Assembly (NCBI RefSeq): GCF_003591035.1
Contig: NZ_QYUO01000001.1
Span: 1,054,001-1,118,000 of the forward strand
Direction of reading: 5' to 3'
DNA: 64,000 nt
Origin: Noviherbaspirillum saxi
GTDB lineage: Bacteria; Pseudomonadota; Gammaproteobacteria; Burkholderiales; Burkholderiaceae_D
Of this stretch, positions 34,492-43,489 are shown in pieces. How positions within the stretch are numbered: the first letter of the stretch is position 1; each line of letters begins with the position of its first letter. The translations under genes were made by a program, and so were the position numbers. The notes beneath the pieces are model-generated. The model had not been told where the DNA came from and made no database searches. It saw only the letters and a list, made by a program, of their open reading frames with translations.

Positions 34492-35118
34492 TCAGAAGCG
34501 GAAACCCGGCGGGGCGTTGCCGATCGCGGGGGGAAGATCGGTCACGACCGGACGCGAGGCCGATGTTTCGGCCGTCTTGTTGCCGGTGATGCTGACGCTT
34601 CTCGGCGCGGGCGCAGCTGCCTGGGCCGGTGGATTGCGGTACGTCTTCGGCAGCTTGCTGGTTTCGGGATAACCGGCCGCGGTCAATACATTGCCCCACG
34701 CGCCTGCCTCAAAACCTTTTTCTTTGTTGCGTCCGACCGTCATCATCGGCAACTGGCCCTCGCCGCCGGCCTGCTTGTATTGCGCAATGTCGTCGTTGGT
34801 AGTGACGGTTTTTTCGCTGAACGGAATCCCGCGTTCGGACAGGAATTTGCGCGCCTCGTCGCAGGCCGCACAATCGCGCGTCGTGTAGAGCGTAACCGGA
34901 TGAGCCTTGACAGCTTCCGCCAGTTCGAATGGCAGGTTGCTGCCGCCTGCTTCCCCAACCGCTAGCGCCTTGTTTTCAACCTTCGCTGCGTTCGATCGCG
35001 GCGGCACGTCGCTATAGGTGACCTTCCCATCCGGGCCGACCCACTTATACAGCTGTGCATGCGCTGCTGCGCTGCACAGCAACAGCAGTATCGAGCAGCC
35101 TTGCAGAAAAGCTTTCAT
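34492..35118 (-). CDS. Periplasmic DUF4124-glutaredoxin fusion protein
   Basis: A 208-residue secreted protein: signal peptide (SILLLLCSAAAHAQ), a DUF4124 domain (LYKWVGPDGKVTYSDVPP), and then a glutaredoxin-like domain with a CAAC active site (YTTRDCAACDEARKFLSERG). The thioredoxin fold continues through GEGQLPMMTVGR, with the expected cis-Pro. A Pro/Ala-rich tail follows. Its location suggests an envelope thiol or glutathione-related role; partners are unknown. It starts 21 nt after the prlC stop on the same strand. Confidence 0.85.
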   Translation of the reverse strand: MKAFLQGCSILLLLCSAAAHAQLYKWVGPDGKVTYSDVPPRSNAAKVENKALAVGEAGGSNLPFELAEAVKAHPVTLYTTRDCAACDEARKFLSERGIPFSEKTVTTNDDIAQYKQAGGEGQLPMMTVGRNKEKGFEAGAWGNVLTAAGYPETSKLPKTYRNPPAQAAAPAPRSVSITGNKTAETSASRPVVTDLPPAIGNAPPGFRF

Positions 35119-35139
35119 TTCACTCCCTTGATGCTTTTT

Positions 35140-37206
35140 TTATGTCGTCATTCCGTTGTGTCGAAGCAACGCATCGATGCTGGGCTCGCGGCCGCGAAAC
35201 GCCTTGAAGGAGTCCAAAGCGGGGCGTGCGCCGCCCATCGCCAGGATTTCTTCCAAAAATCTGCGTCCCGTATCGGCGGAAAGGATGTTGCCGCCCACGG
35301 CGCCAGCCTCTTCGAATGCGCCATACGCATCCGCGGACAATACTTCGGCCCATTTATAGCTATAGTAGCCTGCCGCGTAGCCGCCGGCAAAGATATGACT
35401 GAAGGAATTCTGGAAACGGTTGAACGGCGGCGGGACCATGACCGCAAAGCGATTGCGCACATCGTTCAAGACATCCTGTGCAGTCCGGTTGCCGTACGGG
35501 TCATGATCAAAGTGCAAATGCATGTCGAATAGAGCAAACTCGACCTGACGCAGGGTTTGCAGGCCGGACTGGAAATTCTTCGCGGCCGTCATCTTGTCAA
35601 ACAACGCACGCGGCAGTGGCGCGCCGGTGTCGGCATGGGCAGTCATGTGCTGCAGCACATCCCATTCCCAGCAAAAGTTTTCCATGAATTGCGACGGCAG
35701 CTCGACCGCATCCCATTCGACGCCAGCGATACCTGATACGCCCAGTTCGTCGATCTGGGTCAGCATGTGATGCAAGCCATGGCCGAATTCATGGAATAGC
35801 GTGATCACTTCCCCATGCGTGAACAGCGCGGGCTTTGCCTTGCCGTTCATGACAGACGGCTCGGTGAAGTTGCAAGTCAGATAAGCGACCGGTGTCTGGA
35901 TCGCCTCGCCGGTGCTGCGCCGGCCGCGCGCATCATCCATCCATGCGCCGCCGCGTTTGCCGTGACGCGCATACAGGTCGAGATAGAACTGGCCGATCAG
36001 CTGACCGTTGCGCTCGATGCGGAAGAACTTCACGTCCTTGTGCCAGGCGGCTGCGGTATCCGGCTTGACCTCGACGGCGAACAGGCTTTGGATCACGCGG
36101 AACAAACCTTCAATCACTTTCGGTTCCTGGAAGTACTGCTTCACTTCCTGTTCGGAAAACGCATAACGCTGCTGGCGCAGTTTTTCCGATGCATAGGTCA
36201 CGTCCCAGGCTTCGAGCTTGTCGATGCCGAGTTCGGACTTGGCGAAGACGCGCAATTCCGCCAGATCGTCTTCGGCGAACGGACGCGCGCGTTTGGCGAG
36301 GTCTTCAAGAAAGCCGATCACCTGCTGCGGCGTTTCCGCCATCTTCGGCACCAGCGACACTTCGGCGAAATTGTTGAAGTCGAGCAACTTGGCTTCCTCG
36401 TCGCGAAGCTTGAGGATGTCGGCGATGTTTTGCGTGTTATCCCATTCCGGCTTGGCGCCGAGTTCGGACGCCTTGGTCACATTGGCGCGGTAGATCGTCT
36501 CGCGCAGTTCGCGCTTGTCCGCATATTGCAGAATCGGGAAGTAGGAGGGAACGTGCAGCGTGAACTTGTAGTCCGGCTTGCCATCCCTTTCGGCGGCTGC
36601 GCGCGCGGCATGTTTGACATCGTCCGGCAATCCGGCGAGATTGGCTTCATCGTCGACGAACAATGCGTAATCGTTGGTGGCGTCCAGCACGTTTTCGGAA
36701 AACTTCGTTGCGAGCGCTGCCTGCTTTTCCTGAATCTGGCCGTACCGTACTTTCTTGTCATCCGACAGTTCCGCGCCGCCAAGCCGGAAATCGCGCAGTG
36801 CGTTTTCAATGATTTTCTTGCGCGGTTCCGACAGTCCGGCGTACTCGCTGCCTTGCTTCAATGCCTTGTACTTTTCGAACAGCGCCAGATTCTGTCCCAG
36901 CTCGGTCCAGAACTCGGTGACCTTGGGCTGGTTCTCGTTATAGGCGGCACGCAGTTCCGGCGTGTCCGCCACCGAGTTCAAGTGGCCGACGATACCCCAG
37001 GCGCGGCCGAGTCTTTCGGTGGCGTTTTCAAGCGGTTCGACAAAGCTGGCCCAGCTCAGCTTTTCGATAGGCGCTTCAAGGCGCGTCACCACATCACGGG
37101 CTTGTTCCAGCAAGGTGGCAATGGCGGGAGTGACATGTTCCGGCTTGACCGCGTCGAAGCGTGGCAGATCGGAAAAATCGAGCAGGGGATTCAGGGCGCT
37201 ATTCAT
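35140..37206 (-). CDS. prlC: Oligopeptidase A (M3 zinc metallopeptidase)
   Basis: A 688-residue thimet-family peptidase. The zinc motif HEFGH lies in ALFTHGEVITLFHEFGHGLHHML, the third ligand Glu comes about 25 residues later in GIAGVEWDAVELPSQFMENF, and the tail has FAGGYAAGYYSYKWAEVLSADAY. It degrades signal-peptide fragments and other short peptides in the cytosol. The ATG at 37206 (MNSALNPLLDFSDLPRF) lies 4 nt after the folD stop, so it is coupled to folD; a frame 13 codons longer would overlap folD. Confidence 0.95.
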   Translation of the reverse strand: MNSALNPLLDFSDLPRFDAVKPEHVTPAIATLLEQARDVVTRLEAPIEKLSWASFVEPLENATERLGRAWGIVGHLNSVADTPELRAAYNENQPKVTEFWTELGQNLALFEKYKALKQGSEYAGLSEPRKKIIENALRDFRLGGAELSDDKKVRYGQIQEKQAALATKFSENVLDATNDYALFVDDEANLAGLPDDVKHAARAAAERDGKPDYKFTLHVPSYFPILQYADKRELRETIYRANVTKASELGAKPEWDNTQNIADILKLRDEEAKLLDFNNFAEVSLVPKMAETPQQVIGFLEDLAKRARPFAEDDLAELRVFAKSELGIDKLEAWDVTYASEKLRQQRYAFSEQEVKQYFQEPKVIEGLFRVIQSLFAVEVKPDTAAAWHKDVKFFRIERNGQLIGQFYLDLYARHGKRGGAWMDDARGRRSTGEAIQTPVAYLTCNFTEPSVMNGKAKPALFTHGEVITLFHEFGHGLHHMLTQIDELGVSGIAGVEWDAVELPSQFMENFCWEWDVLQHMTAHADTGAPLPRALFDKMTAAKNFQSGLQTLRQVEFALFDMHLHFDHDPYGNRTAQDVLNDVRNRFAVMVPPPFNRFQNSFSHIFAGGYAAGYYSYKWAEVLSADAYGAFEEAGAVGGNILSADTGRRFLEEILAMGGARPALDSFKAFRGREPSIDALLRHNGMTT

Positions 37207-37210
37207 CAGG

Positions 37211-38056
37211 TCAGGTTCTTTCCGCAGCTTCAATGGTGTTGACAAGCAGCATCGTAATCGTCATCGGACCGACGCCGCCGGGTACCGGAGTGATGTAGCC
37301 GGCGACTTCCTTGGCGTTGGCGAAATCGACGTCGCCGCACAATTTGCCTTCGTCGTCGCGATTCATGCCGACATCGATCACGACCGCACCCGGCTTGATC
37401 ATGTCGGCGGTAACGATATTACGTTTGCCGGTGGCGACTACGAGGATATCGGCCTGACGTGTGTGATGGCCGAGGTCCCGGGTCTTCGAGTTACAGATGG
37501 TGACGGTGGCGCCGGCTTGCAAGAGCAGCATGGCTTGCGGCTTGCCGACGATGTTGGAAGCGCCGACCACGACCGCGTTGGCGCCGCGTACCGGAAAGTC
37601 GATCGATTCCAGCATCTTCATCACGCCATAGGGGGTGCATGGGCGGAACAGCGGTTGTCCTGTCATCAGCAGGCCTGCATTGCTGATATGAAAACCGTCG
37701 ACATCCTTTTCCGGCGCGATGGCTTCGATCACCTTATGAGCATTGATGTGTGCAGGCAAGGGAAGTTGCACCAGGATGCCGTTAATTTTCGGGTCATTGT
37801 TCAGCGCATCGATGCGCGCCAGCAGCGCTTCTTCGCTCATGTCGGCATCGTATTTCTCCATCACCGAATGCAGGCCATTGTCTTCGCAGGCCTTGACCTT
37901 GTTGCGCACATAGACCTGCGATGCGGGATTGTCGCCGACCAGTACGACAGCCAGTCCCGGCTGCTTGCCTTTCGCGGTGAGCGCGGCGGCGCGGGCGGCG
38001 ACATCGGCGCGGAGTTGTTGGGAGAGCAGGGTACCGTTGATGAGCTGAGCGGACAT
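37211..38056 (-). CDS. folD: Bifunctional methylenetetrahydrofolate dehydrogenase/cyclohydrolase
   Basis: A 281-residue FolD that interconverts 5,10-methylene- and 10-formyl-THF using NADP. The catalytic Lys lies in [16 protein letters not shown], and [18 protein letters not shown] and [15 protein letters not shown] are the two PROSITE-type signatures. [18 protein letters not shown] binds NADP. The start [16 protein letters not shown] at 38056 is preferred to a much longer frame reaching into the divergent promoter region. It heads the folD-prlC(-DUF4124-holC) minus-strand cluster. Confidence 0.96.
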   Translation of the reverse strand: MSAQLINGTLLSQQLRADVAARAAALTAKGKQPGLAVVLVGDNPASQVYVRNKVKACEDNGLHSVMEKYDADMSEEALLARIDALNNDPKINGILVQLPLPAHINAHKVIEAIAPEKDVDGFHISNAGLLMTGQPLFRPCTPYGVMKMLESIDFPVRGANAVVVGASNIVGKPQAMLLLQAGATVTICNSKTRDLGHHTRQADILVVATGKRNIVTADMIKPGAVVIDVGMNRDDEGKLCGDVDFANAKEVAGYITPVPGGVGPMTITMLLVNTIEAAERT

Positions 38057-38176
38057 GGCGAATATGAAGAAAGGGTGAGAAGAGATAAGGACAGCCAAAG
38101 CGGGATTATAAAGCGCCGCGCTTTCAAGGCGTTCGCAGCGAGGATTAAAATGCTGCACTGCCGCAGTATATTTCAC

Positions 38177-38205
38177 ATTATAAAAAACCATATCGTAATT
38201 TGAAA
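38177..38205 (-). promoter_or_regulatory. Candidate folD promoter
   Basis: A consensus TATAAT on the minus strand (38177-38182), with a poor -35 (TTTCAA, 38200-38205) after 17 bp. The -35 occupies the same six bases as the -35 of the divergent aceE promoter. Confidence 0.4.
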
Positions 38206-38228
38206 AGTTGAAAAAGTGCTGTTAGAAT
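38200..38228 (+). promoter_or_regulatory. Promoter of the pyruvate dehydrogenase operon
   Basis: TTGAAA (38200-38205), 17-bp spacer, TAGAAT (38223-38228); transcription would start near 38235 with an ~80-nt leader. This is a strong sigma70 match. Confidence 0.65.
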
Positions 38229-38315
38229 CTTTTCACCGCGCACCATTCCGGCTATTTCTTGTCAAAAAAGCCCGACCGCCAACTCGGTCGGAAGGCCCAT
38301 AACCAGGAGACACAC

Positions 38316-41012
38316 ATGTCCGCCCAGCTCGACCAAGTGTTGGCCCAAGCCGCCAACGATCCCGATGTAATGGAAACGCAAGAATGGCTCGACGCGCTCG
38401 AAGCCGTCATCGAAACCGAAGGTCCCGAGCGTGCGCATTACCTGATGGAGCGCATGGTCGATCTGGCCCGCCGCCGCGGCGCCCACATCCCGTTTTCCAG
38501 CAATACCGCCTACGTCAACACCATCCCCGCCCATCTCGGCGAACACTGCCCCGGCAATCTCGAATACGAAGAGCGTCTGCGCTCCTGGATGCGCTGGAAC
38601 GCGATGGCGATGGTGGTCAAGACCAACCGTGCCGACGGCGATCTCGGCGGCCACATTTCCAGCTTCGCCTCGCTGGCCAACATGCTGGGCATCGGCTTCA
38701 ACCACTTCTGGCACGCGCCGACCGAAGACCATGGCGGCGACCTGCTGTATATCCAGGGGCACTCTTCTCCCGGCGTCTATGCGCGCTCCTTCCTCGAAGG
38801 CCGCCTGACCGAAGACCAGCTGCTCAACTTCCGCCGCGAAGTCGACGGCAAAGGCCTGTCGTCATATCCGCACCCGAAGCTGATGCCGGATTATTGGCAG
38901 TTCCCGACCGTGTCGATGGGTCTCGGCCCGCTGATGGCGATTTACCAGGCGCGTTTCCTCAAATACCTGCACGCCCGCGACATCGCCAAGACCGACAACC
39001 GCAAGGTCTGGGCATTCTGCGGCGACGGCGAAATGGACGAACCGGAATCGATGGGTGCGATCGGCGTAGCCGGCCGCGAGCGTCTCGACAACCTGGTCAT
39101 CGTCGTCAACTGCAATCTGCAGCGCCTCGACGGCCCGGTGCGCGGCAACGGCAAGATCATCCAGGAACTGGAAGCCGATTTCCGCGGCGCCGGCTGGAAT
39201 GTCGTGAAGGTGATCTGGGGCAGCTACTGGGATGAATTGCTGGCGCGCGACAAGGAAGGCATCCTGCAGCGCGTGATGATGGAAACCGTCGACGGTGAAT
39301 ACCAGAACTACAAGGCCAAGGATGGCGCTTATGTGCGCAAGCATTTCTTCGGCAAGCATCCGAAGCTGCTCGAAATGGTGTCCAAGATGTCCGACGACGA
39401 TATCTGGCGTCTGAATCGCGGCGGCCATGATCCGCACAAGATTTACGCTGCCTTCAAGCAGGCGCAGGAACATAAGGGCCAGCCGACCGTGCTGCTGGTC
39501 AAGACCATCAAGGGCTTCGGCATGGGCAAGTCCGGCGAGGCGCGCAACACCGCGCACCAGACCAAGAAGCTCGACGACCAGGCCGTGCGCGAAATGCGCG
39601 ATCGTTTCAATATTCCGATTCCGGACGACAAGCTGGCCGAAGTGCCGTTCTTCAAACCGTCCGACGACTCGCCCGAAATGAAGTATCTGCACGAGCGCCG
39701 TCAAGCACTCGGCGGTTATCTGCCGCAGCGTCGCCAGCAAGCCGACGAAACCCTGCCGGTGCCGGAACTCAGCGCATTCCAGGCGGTGCTCGATCCGACC
39801 GCGGAAGGGCGCGAGATTTCGACGACACAGGCTTACGTCCGCATCATCACGACCTTGCTGCGCGACGCCAACCTCGGCAAGCGCGTGGTGCCCATCCTGG
39901 TCGATGAAGCCCGTACCTTCGGTATGGAAGGCTTGTTCCGCCAGATCGGTATCTTCAACCAGCAAGGTCAGCTGTACGAACCGGTCGACAAGGACCAGGT
40001 GATGTACTACCGCGAAGACAAGGCCGGCCAGATCCTGCAGGAAGGCATCAACGAAGCCGGTGCGATGAGTTCGTGGATTGCCGCGGCAACCTCGTATTCG
40101 ACCAACAACCGGGTGATGATTCCGTTCTACATCTTTTACTCGATGTTCGGTCTGCAGCGCGTCGGCGACCTGGCATGGGCGGCGGGCGACATGCGTGCGC
40201 GCGGCTTCCTGCTCGGCGGCACCGCCGGCCGCACGACGCTCAATGGCGAAGGCTTGCAGCACGAAGACGGCCACAGCCATGTGCTGGCATCGACCATTCC
40301 GAATTGCATCCCTTACGACCCGACCTTCGCGCATGAAGTCGCCGTGATCATTCACGATGGTCTCAAGCGCATGATGGAGAAGCAGGAGGACGTGTTCTAC
40401 TACATCACGCTGATGAACGAGAACTACAGTCATCCAGGCCTCAAACCCGGCACCGAGCAAGACCTGCTCAAAGGCATGTACCTGCTGCAGGAAGGCGGCA
40501 AGACAGGCAATCAGCGTGTGCAGCTGATGGGCTCCGGCACCATTCTGCGTGAAGTGATCGCGGCGGCCGATCTATTGAAGAACGACTGGGGCGTCGACGC
40601 CGATATCTGGTCCGCGCCTTCGTTCACACTGCTGGCGCGCGACGGGCAGGATGCCGATCGCTGGAACCTGCTGCATCCTACCGACGAGCCGCGCTTGTCG
40701 CATGTCGCAAAGCTGTTGCAAGGCACGATCGGTCCTATCGTTGCATCCACCGATTACATGCGCACCTTTGCCGAGCAGGTCCGGGCGTACATGCCTAAGG
40801 GACGCAACTACAAGGTACTCGGTACCGATGGCTTCGGTCGCTCCGACAGCCGCACGAAATTGCGCGAGTTCTTTGAAGTTAACCGCTACTATGTAACAGT
40901 CGCCGCCCTCAAGGCCTTGGCTGAAGACGGCGCCATCAAGCCGGCCGTTGTCGCGGAAGCGATTGCCAAATACGGCATCGATCCGAACAAGCCGAATCCG
41001 GTAACGCTGTAA
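38316..41012 (+). CDS. aceE: Pyruvate dehydrogenase E1 component (homodimeric type)
   Basis: An 898-residue homodimeric E1 that decarboxylates pyruvate with thiamine diphosphate and acetylates the lipoyl groups of E2. The ThDP motif begins GDGEMDEPESMGAIGVAGRE near residue 236 and ends NCNLQRLDGPVRGN. An internal EGREISTTQAYVRI begins the second domain, and EGLQHEDGHSHVLAST is typical. CCAGGAGA precedes the ATG at 38316; the frame extends 19 codons upstream without a ribosome binding site. First gene of aceE-aceF-BPH-lpdA. Confidence 0.97.
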   Translation: MSAQLDQVLAQAANDPDVMETQEWLDALEAVIETEGPERAHYLMERMVDLARRRGAHIPFSSNTAYVNTIPAHLGEHCPGNLEYEERLRSWMRWNAMAMVVKTNRADGDLGGHISSFASLANMLGIGFNHFWHAPTEDHGGDLLYIQGHSSPGVYARSFLEGRLTEDQLLNFRREVDGKGLSSYPHPKLMPDYWQFPTVSMGLGPLMAIYQARFLKYLHARDIAKTDNRKVWAFCGDGEMDEPESMGAIGVAGRERLDNLVIVVNCNLQRLDGPVRGNGKIIQELEADFRGAGWNVVKVIWGSYWDELLARDKEGILQRVMMETVDGEYQNYKAKDGAYVRKHFFGKHPKLLEMVSKMSDDDIWRLNRGGHDPHKIYAAFKQAQEHKGQPTVLLVKTIKGFGMGKSGEARNTAHQTKKLDDQAVREMRDRFNIPIPDDKLAEVPFFKPSDDSPEMKYLHERRQALGGYLPQRRQQADETLPVPELSAFQAVLDPTAEGREISTTQAYVRIITTLLRDANLGKRVVPILVDEARTFGMEGLFRQIGIFNQQGQLYEPVDKDQVMYYREDKAGQILQEGINEAGAMSSWIAAATSYSTNNRVMIPFYIFYSMFGLQRVGDLAWAAGDMRARGFLLGGTAGRTTLNGEGLQHEDGHSHVLASTIPNCIPYDPTFAHEVAVIIHDGLKRMMEKQEDVFYYITLMNENYSHPGLKPGTEQDLLKGMYLLQEGGKTGNQRVQLMGSGTILREVIAAADLLKNDWGVDADIWSAPSFTLLARDGQDADRWNLLHPTDEPRLSHVAKLLQGTIGPIVASTDYMRTFAEQVRAYMPKGRNYKVLGTDGFGRSDSRTKLREFFEVNRYYVTVAALKALAEDGAIKPAVVAEAIAKYGIDPNKPNPVTL

Positions 41013-41037
41013 CTCTCACTTAACAAGACAAACAACC

Positions 41038-41057
41038 CCCTCCCCAGAGCGGGAGGG
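41038..41057 (+). promoter_or_regulatory. Hairpin in the aceE-aceF spacer
   Basis: A 7-bp perfect stem CCCTCCC/GGGAGGG (41038-41044 with 41051-41057) with a 6-nt loop, 26 nt after aceE and without a U-tract. It may be an mRNA processing or stabilising hairpin, or a repeat. Confidence 0.35.
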
Positions 41058-41145
41058 TCGGGTAACGATGGGTGCAATCGTCGCAATGACATCCTGTCTT
41101 TCCCGGCCTGCGCCCGATGGAGAGGGTGAGAACGGAGCAAACGCT

Positions 41146-42771
41146 ATGAGTACAACGGTCAAGGTCCCGGATATCGGCGATTTCAAGGAAGTCGAAGTCA
41201 TTGAATTGCTGGTCAAGCCGGGTGACACGGTGAAGGTCGACCAGTCGCTGATCACGGTCGAGTCCGACAAGGCCAGCATGGAGATTCCCTCCAGCCATGC
41301 CGGTGTCGTCAAGGAAATCAGTATCAAGGTCGGTGACAAGGTATCGGAAGGCAGCGTGCTGCTGGTGCTGGAAGAAAGCGCCGCGGCACCTGCGCCTGCA
41401 GCTGCATCTCCCGCGCCCGCACCGGTCGCCGCACCCGCGCCGGCCTCTGCGGCCTCCGCACCCGCCGCCGGTCCATCGACAGTTGAAGTACAAGTGCCCG
41501 ACATCGGCGACTTCAAGGATGTCGAAGTGATCGAACTGATGGTCAAGCCGGGTGATGCGGTGAAGGTTGACCAGTCGCTTCTTACCGTCGAGTCGGACAA
41601 GGCCAGCATGGAAATACCATCGAGCCATGCCGGTGTCGTGAAAGAAATCAAGGTCAAGGTCGGCGACAAGGTATCGAAAGGTTCGCTGATCCTGACATTG
41701 AGCGCGGAAGGCGGCGCAGGCGCTGCCCCGGCACCGGCTGCCGCCGCACAGCCGGCACAAGCGGCTGCTACACCTGCACCGGCACCTGCACCGGAAGCGC
41801 GTCCCGCACCAACCGCGGCGCTTGAGCCGGTGCCGAGCAATGGCGCCAAGGCGCATGCATCGCCATCGGTACGCAAGTTCGCGCGCGAACTCGGCGTCGA
41901 CCTCGGTCGCGTGAAAGGCAGCGGACCGAAAGGCCGCATCCTGAACGAAGACGTGCAAGGCTTCGTCAAGTCAGTGATGTCCGGCGTAGCTGCCGCACCG
42001 GGCGCTGCCGGCGCGAAAGGCGCGGGCGGCGGTCTCCAGGTGTTGGCATGGCCCTCGCTCGACTTCTCGAAATTCGGCGAAACCGAACTGCAAGCGCTGT
42101 CGCGCATCAAGAAGATCAGCGGCCCCAACCTGCATCGCAACTGGGTGATGATTCCCCATGTGACGCAGTTCGAGGATGCCGATGTCACCGAGCTGGAAGA
42201 ATTCCGCAAGGATTCCAATGCGGCGATGGCAAAATCCGGCGTCAAGCTGACCATGCTCGCCTTCGTCATCAAGGCCAGCGTGTCCGCCTTGAAGAAATTC
42301 CCGGCCTTCAATGCATCGCTTGATGAAAAAGGCGAGAACCTGATTCTCAAGAAGTTCTACAACATCGGCTTCGCGGCCGATACGCCGAACGGCCTGGTCG
42401 TGCCCGTCATCAAGAACGCCGATGCCAAGAGCATTTCGCAGATCGCGCAGGAAATGGGTGACCTGTCGGCCCAGGCCCGCGACGGCAAGCTCAAGCCGGC
42501 CGACATGCAGGGCGCGACCTTCACCATCTCTTCGCTGGGCGGCATCGGCGGTACGGCATTCACGCCTATCATCAATGCACCGGAAGTCGCGATCCTGGGC
42601 CTGTCGAAATCCGCGATCAAGCCGGTATGGGATGGCAAGCAGTTCGCGCCGCGCCTGATCCTGCCGCTGTCGCTATCCTACGACCATCGCGTGATCGATG
42701 GCGCAATGGGCGCGCGCTTTGCGGCATACCTTGCCGAAGTGCTCGGCGACATGCGCAAGACATTGCTGTAA
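41146..42771 (+). CDS. aceF: Dihydrolipoyl acetyltransferase (PDH E2), two lipoyl domains
   Basis: A 541-residue E2 core. Two lipoyl domains, each with the lipoylated lysine in ESDKASMEIPSSHAG (near Lys42 and Lys152), are joined by Ala/Pro linkers. They are followed by the E1/E3-binding domain (SPSVRKFARELGVDLGRVKG, then PKGRILNEDVQGF) and the catalytic domain. That domain ends with SYDHRVIDGAMGARF, where His (about 513) and Asp are the acetyltransferase residues. GGAGC precedes the ATG. The frame upstream of 41146 is spacer. The spacer and first domain are very similar to those before lpdA. Confidence 0.96.
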   Translation: MSTTVKVPDIGDFKEVEVIELLVKPGDTVKVDQSLITVESDKASMEIPSSHAGVVKEISIKVGDKVSEGSVLLVLEESAAAPAPAAASPAPAPVAAPAPASAASAPAAGPSTVEVQVPDIGDFKDVEVIELMVKPGDAVKVDQSLLTVESDKASMEIPSSHAGVVKEIKVKVGDKVSKGSLILTLSAEGGAGAAPAPAAAAQPAQAAATPAPAPAPEARPAPTAALEPVPSNGAKAHASPSVRKFARELGVDLGRVKGSGPKGRILNEDVQGFVKSVMSGVAAAPGAAGAKGAGGGLQVLAWPSLDFSKFGETELQALSRIKKISGPNLHRNWVMIPHVTQFEDADVTELEEFRKDSNAAMAKSGVKLTMLAFVIKASVSALKKFPAFNASLDEKGENLILKKFYNIGFAADTPNGLVVPVIKNADAKSISQIAQEMGDLSAQARDGKLKPADMQGATFTISSLGGIGGTAFTPIINAPEVAILGLSKSAIKPVWDGKQFAPRLILPLSLSYDHRVIDGAMGARFAAYLAEVLGDMRKTLL

Positions 42772-42873
42772 TCCAATAGTGAAGGAAGGGCGCCGGGCCC
42801 TACGGAAAGTGAGAAAATCGCTCTCTTTTCCCTGAAGACCTGGCGCTTCAATCCTTGCTTACGGAGATCAACA

Positions 42874-43443
42874 ATGACCACATGCGTCGTCGTCAAAAAG
42901 AACAATCAAATCGCCATTGCGTCCGATTCCCTGGTGACGTTCGGCGACACCCGCCTGTCCCACGCTTACGAAATCAATGAAAAGATTTTTCCGGTAGGGG
43001 ATTCGTACGTGACGCTGGCCGGCACCGCCGCCCACTTCCCGGTGATGCGCAAGCTGCTGACCGGCATGGGCGAGGAGTGCAAGCTAGGCAGCCGCGATGA
43101 AGTGTTCGAGACGTTTTCGCGGGTGCATGAAATATTGAAAGAGAAGTACTTCCTCAATACGAAGGAAGACGAGGACGATCCTTACGAGTCTTCGCAGATC
43201 ACAGCGCTGATCGCCAATCCCAACGGCATCTTCGGCGTCTATTCGTATCGGGAAGTATTCAGCTTCGACCGCTTCTGGGGCATAGGCAGCGGCCGCAATT
43301 TCGCGCTCGGCGCGATGTATGCAGTGTATGACAAGGCAGGCAGCGCACGGGAGATCGCCGAGATCGGCGTGCACGCCGGCGCCGAATTCGACAAGAGCAC
43401 ATCGGGACCTTTCCGGATCTATAGCATCCCGATGAGAGATTAA
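42874..43443 (+). CDS. Betaproteobacterial proteasome homologue (BPH), Ntn-hydrolase peptidase
   Basis: A 189-residue protein of the HslV/proteasome-beta superfamily. After removal of Met1 the nucleophile would be Thr (TTCVVVKKNNQIAIASDSLV). Numbered from that Thr, the Asp of ASDS is residue 17 exactly as in HslV, and a Lys sits at 36 in NEKIF, near the position of the catalytic Lys33 with a short insertion. GIGSGRNFALGAM matches the conserved Ser-Gly loop of HslV. The pattern FGDTRLSHAYEINEKIF fits the BPH group rather than HslV or Anbu. It lies inside the PDH operon: 102 nt after aceF and 46 nt before lpdA. Its role there is unknown. Confidence 0.82.
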   Translation: MTTCVVVKKNNQIAIASDSLVTFGDTRLSHAYEINEKIFPVGDSYVTLAGTAAHFPVMRKLLTGMGEECKLGSRDEVFETFSRVHEILKEKYFLNTKEDEDDPYESSQITALIANPNGIFGVYSYREVFSFDRFWGIGSGRNFALGAMYAVYDKAGSAREIAEIGVHAGAEFDKSTSGPFRIYSIPMRD

Positions 43444-43489
43444 TAATAAATCCCTTGCCCGATCGCGAGGGAAGAACGGAGCGAAAGCT

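Noticed and set aside
38862..40460. 532-codon open frame on the minus strand opposite aceE
   Set aside because: It is an antisense shadow produced by the codon bias of aceE; the product is His/Arg-rich without family features, and aceE itself is unmistakable.
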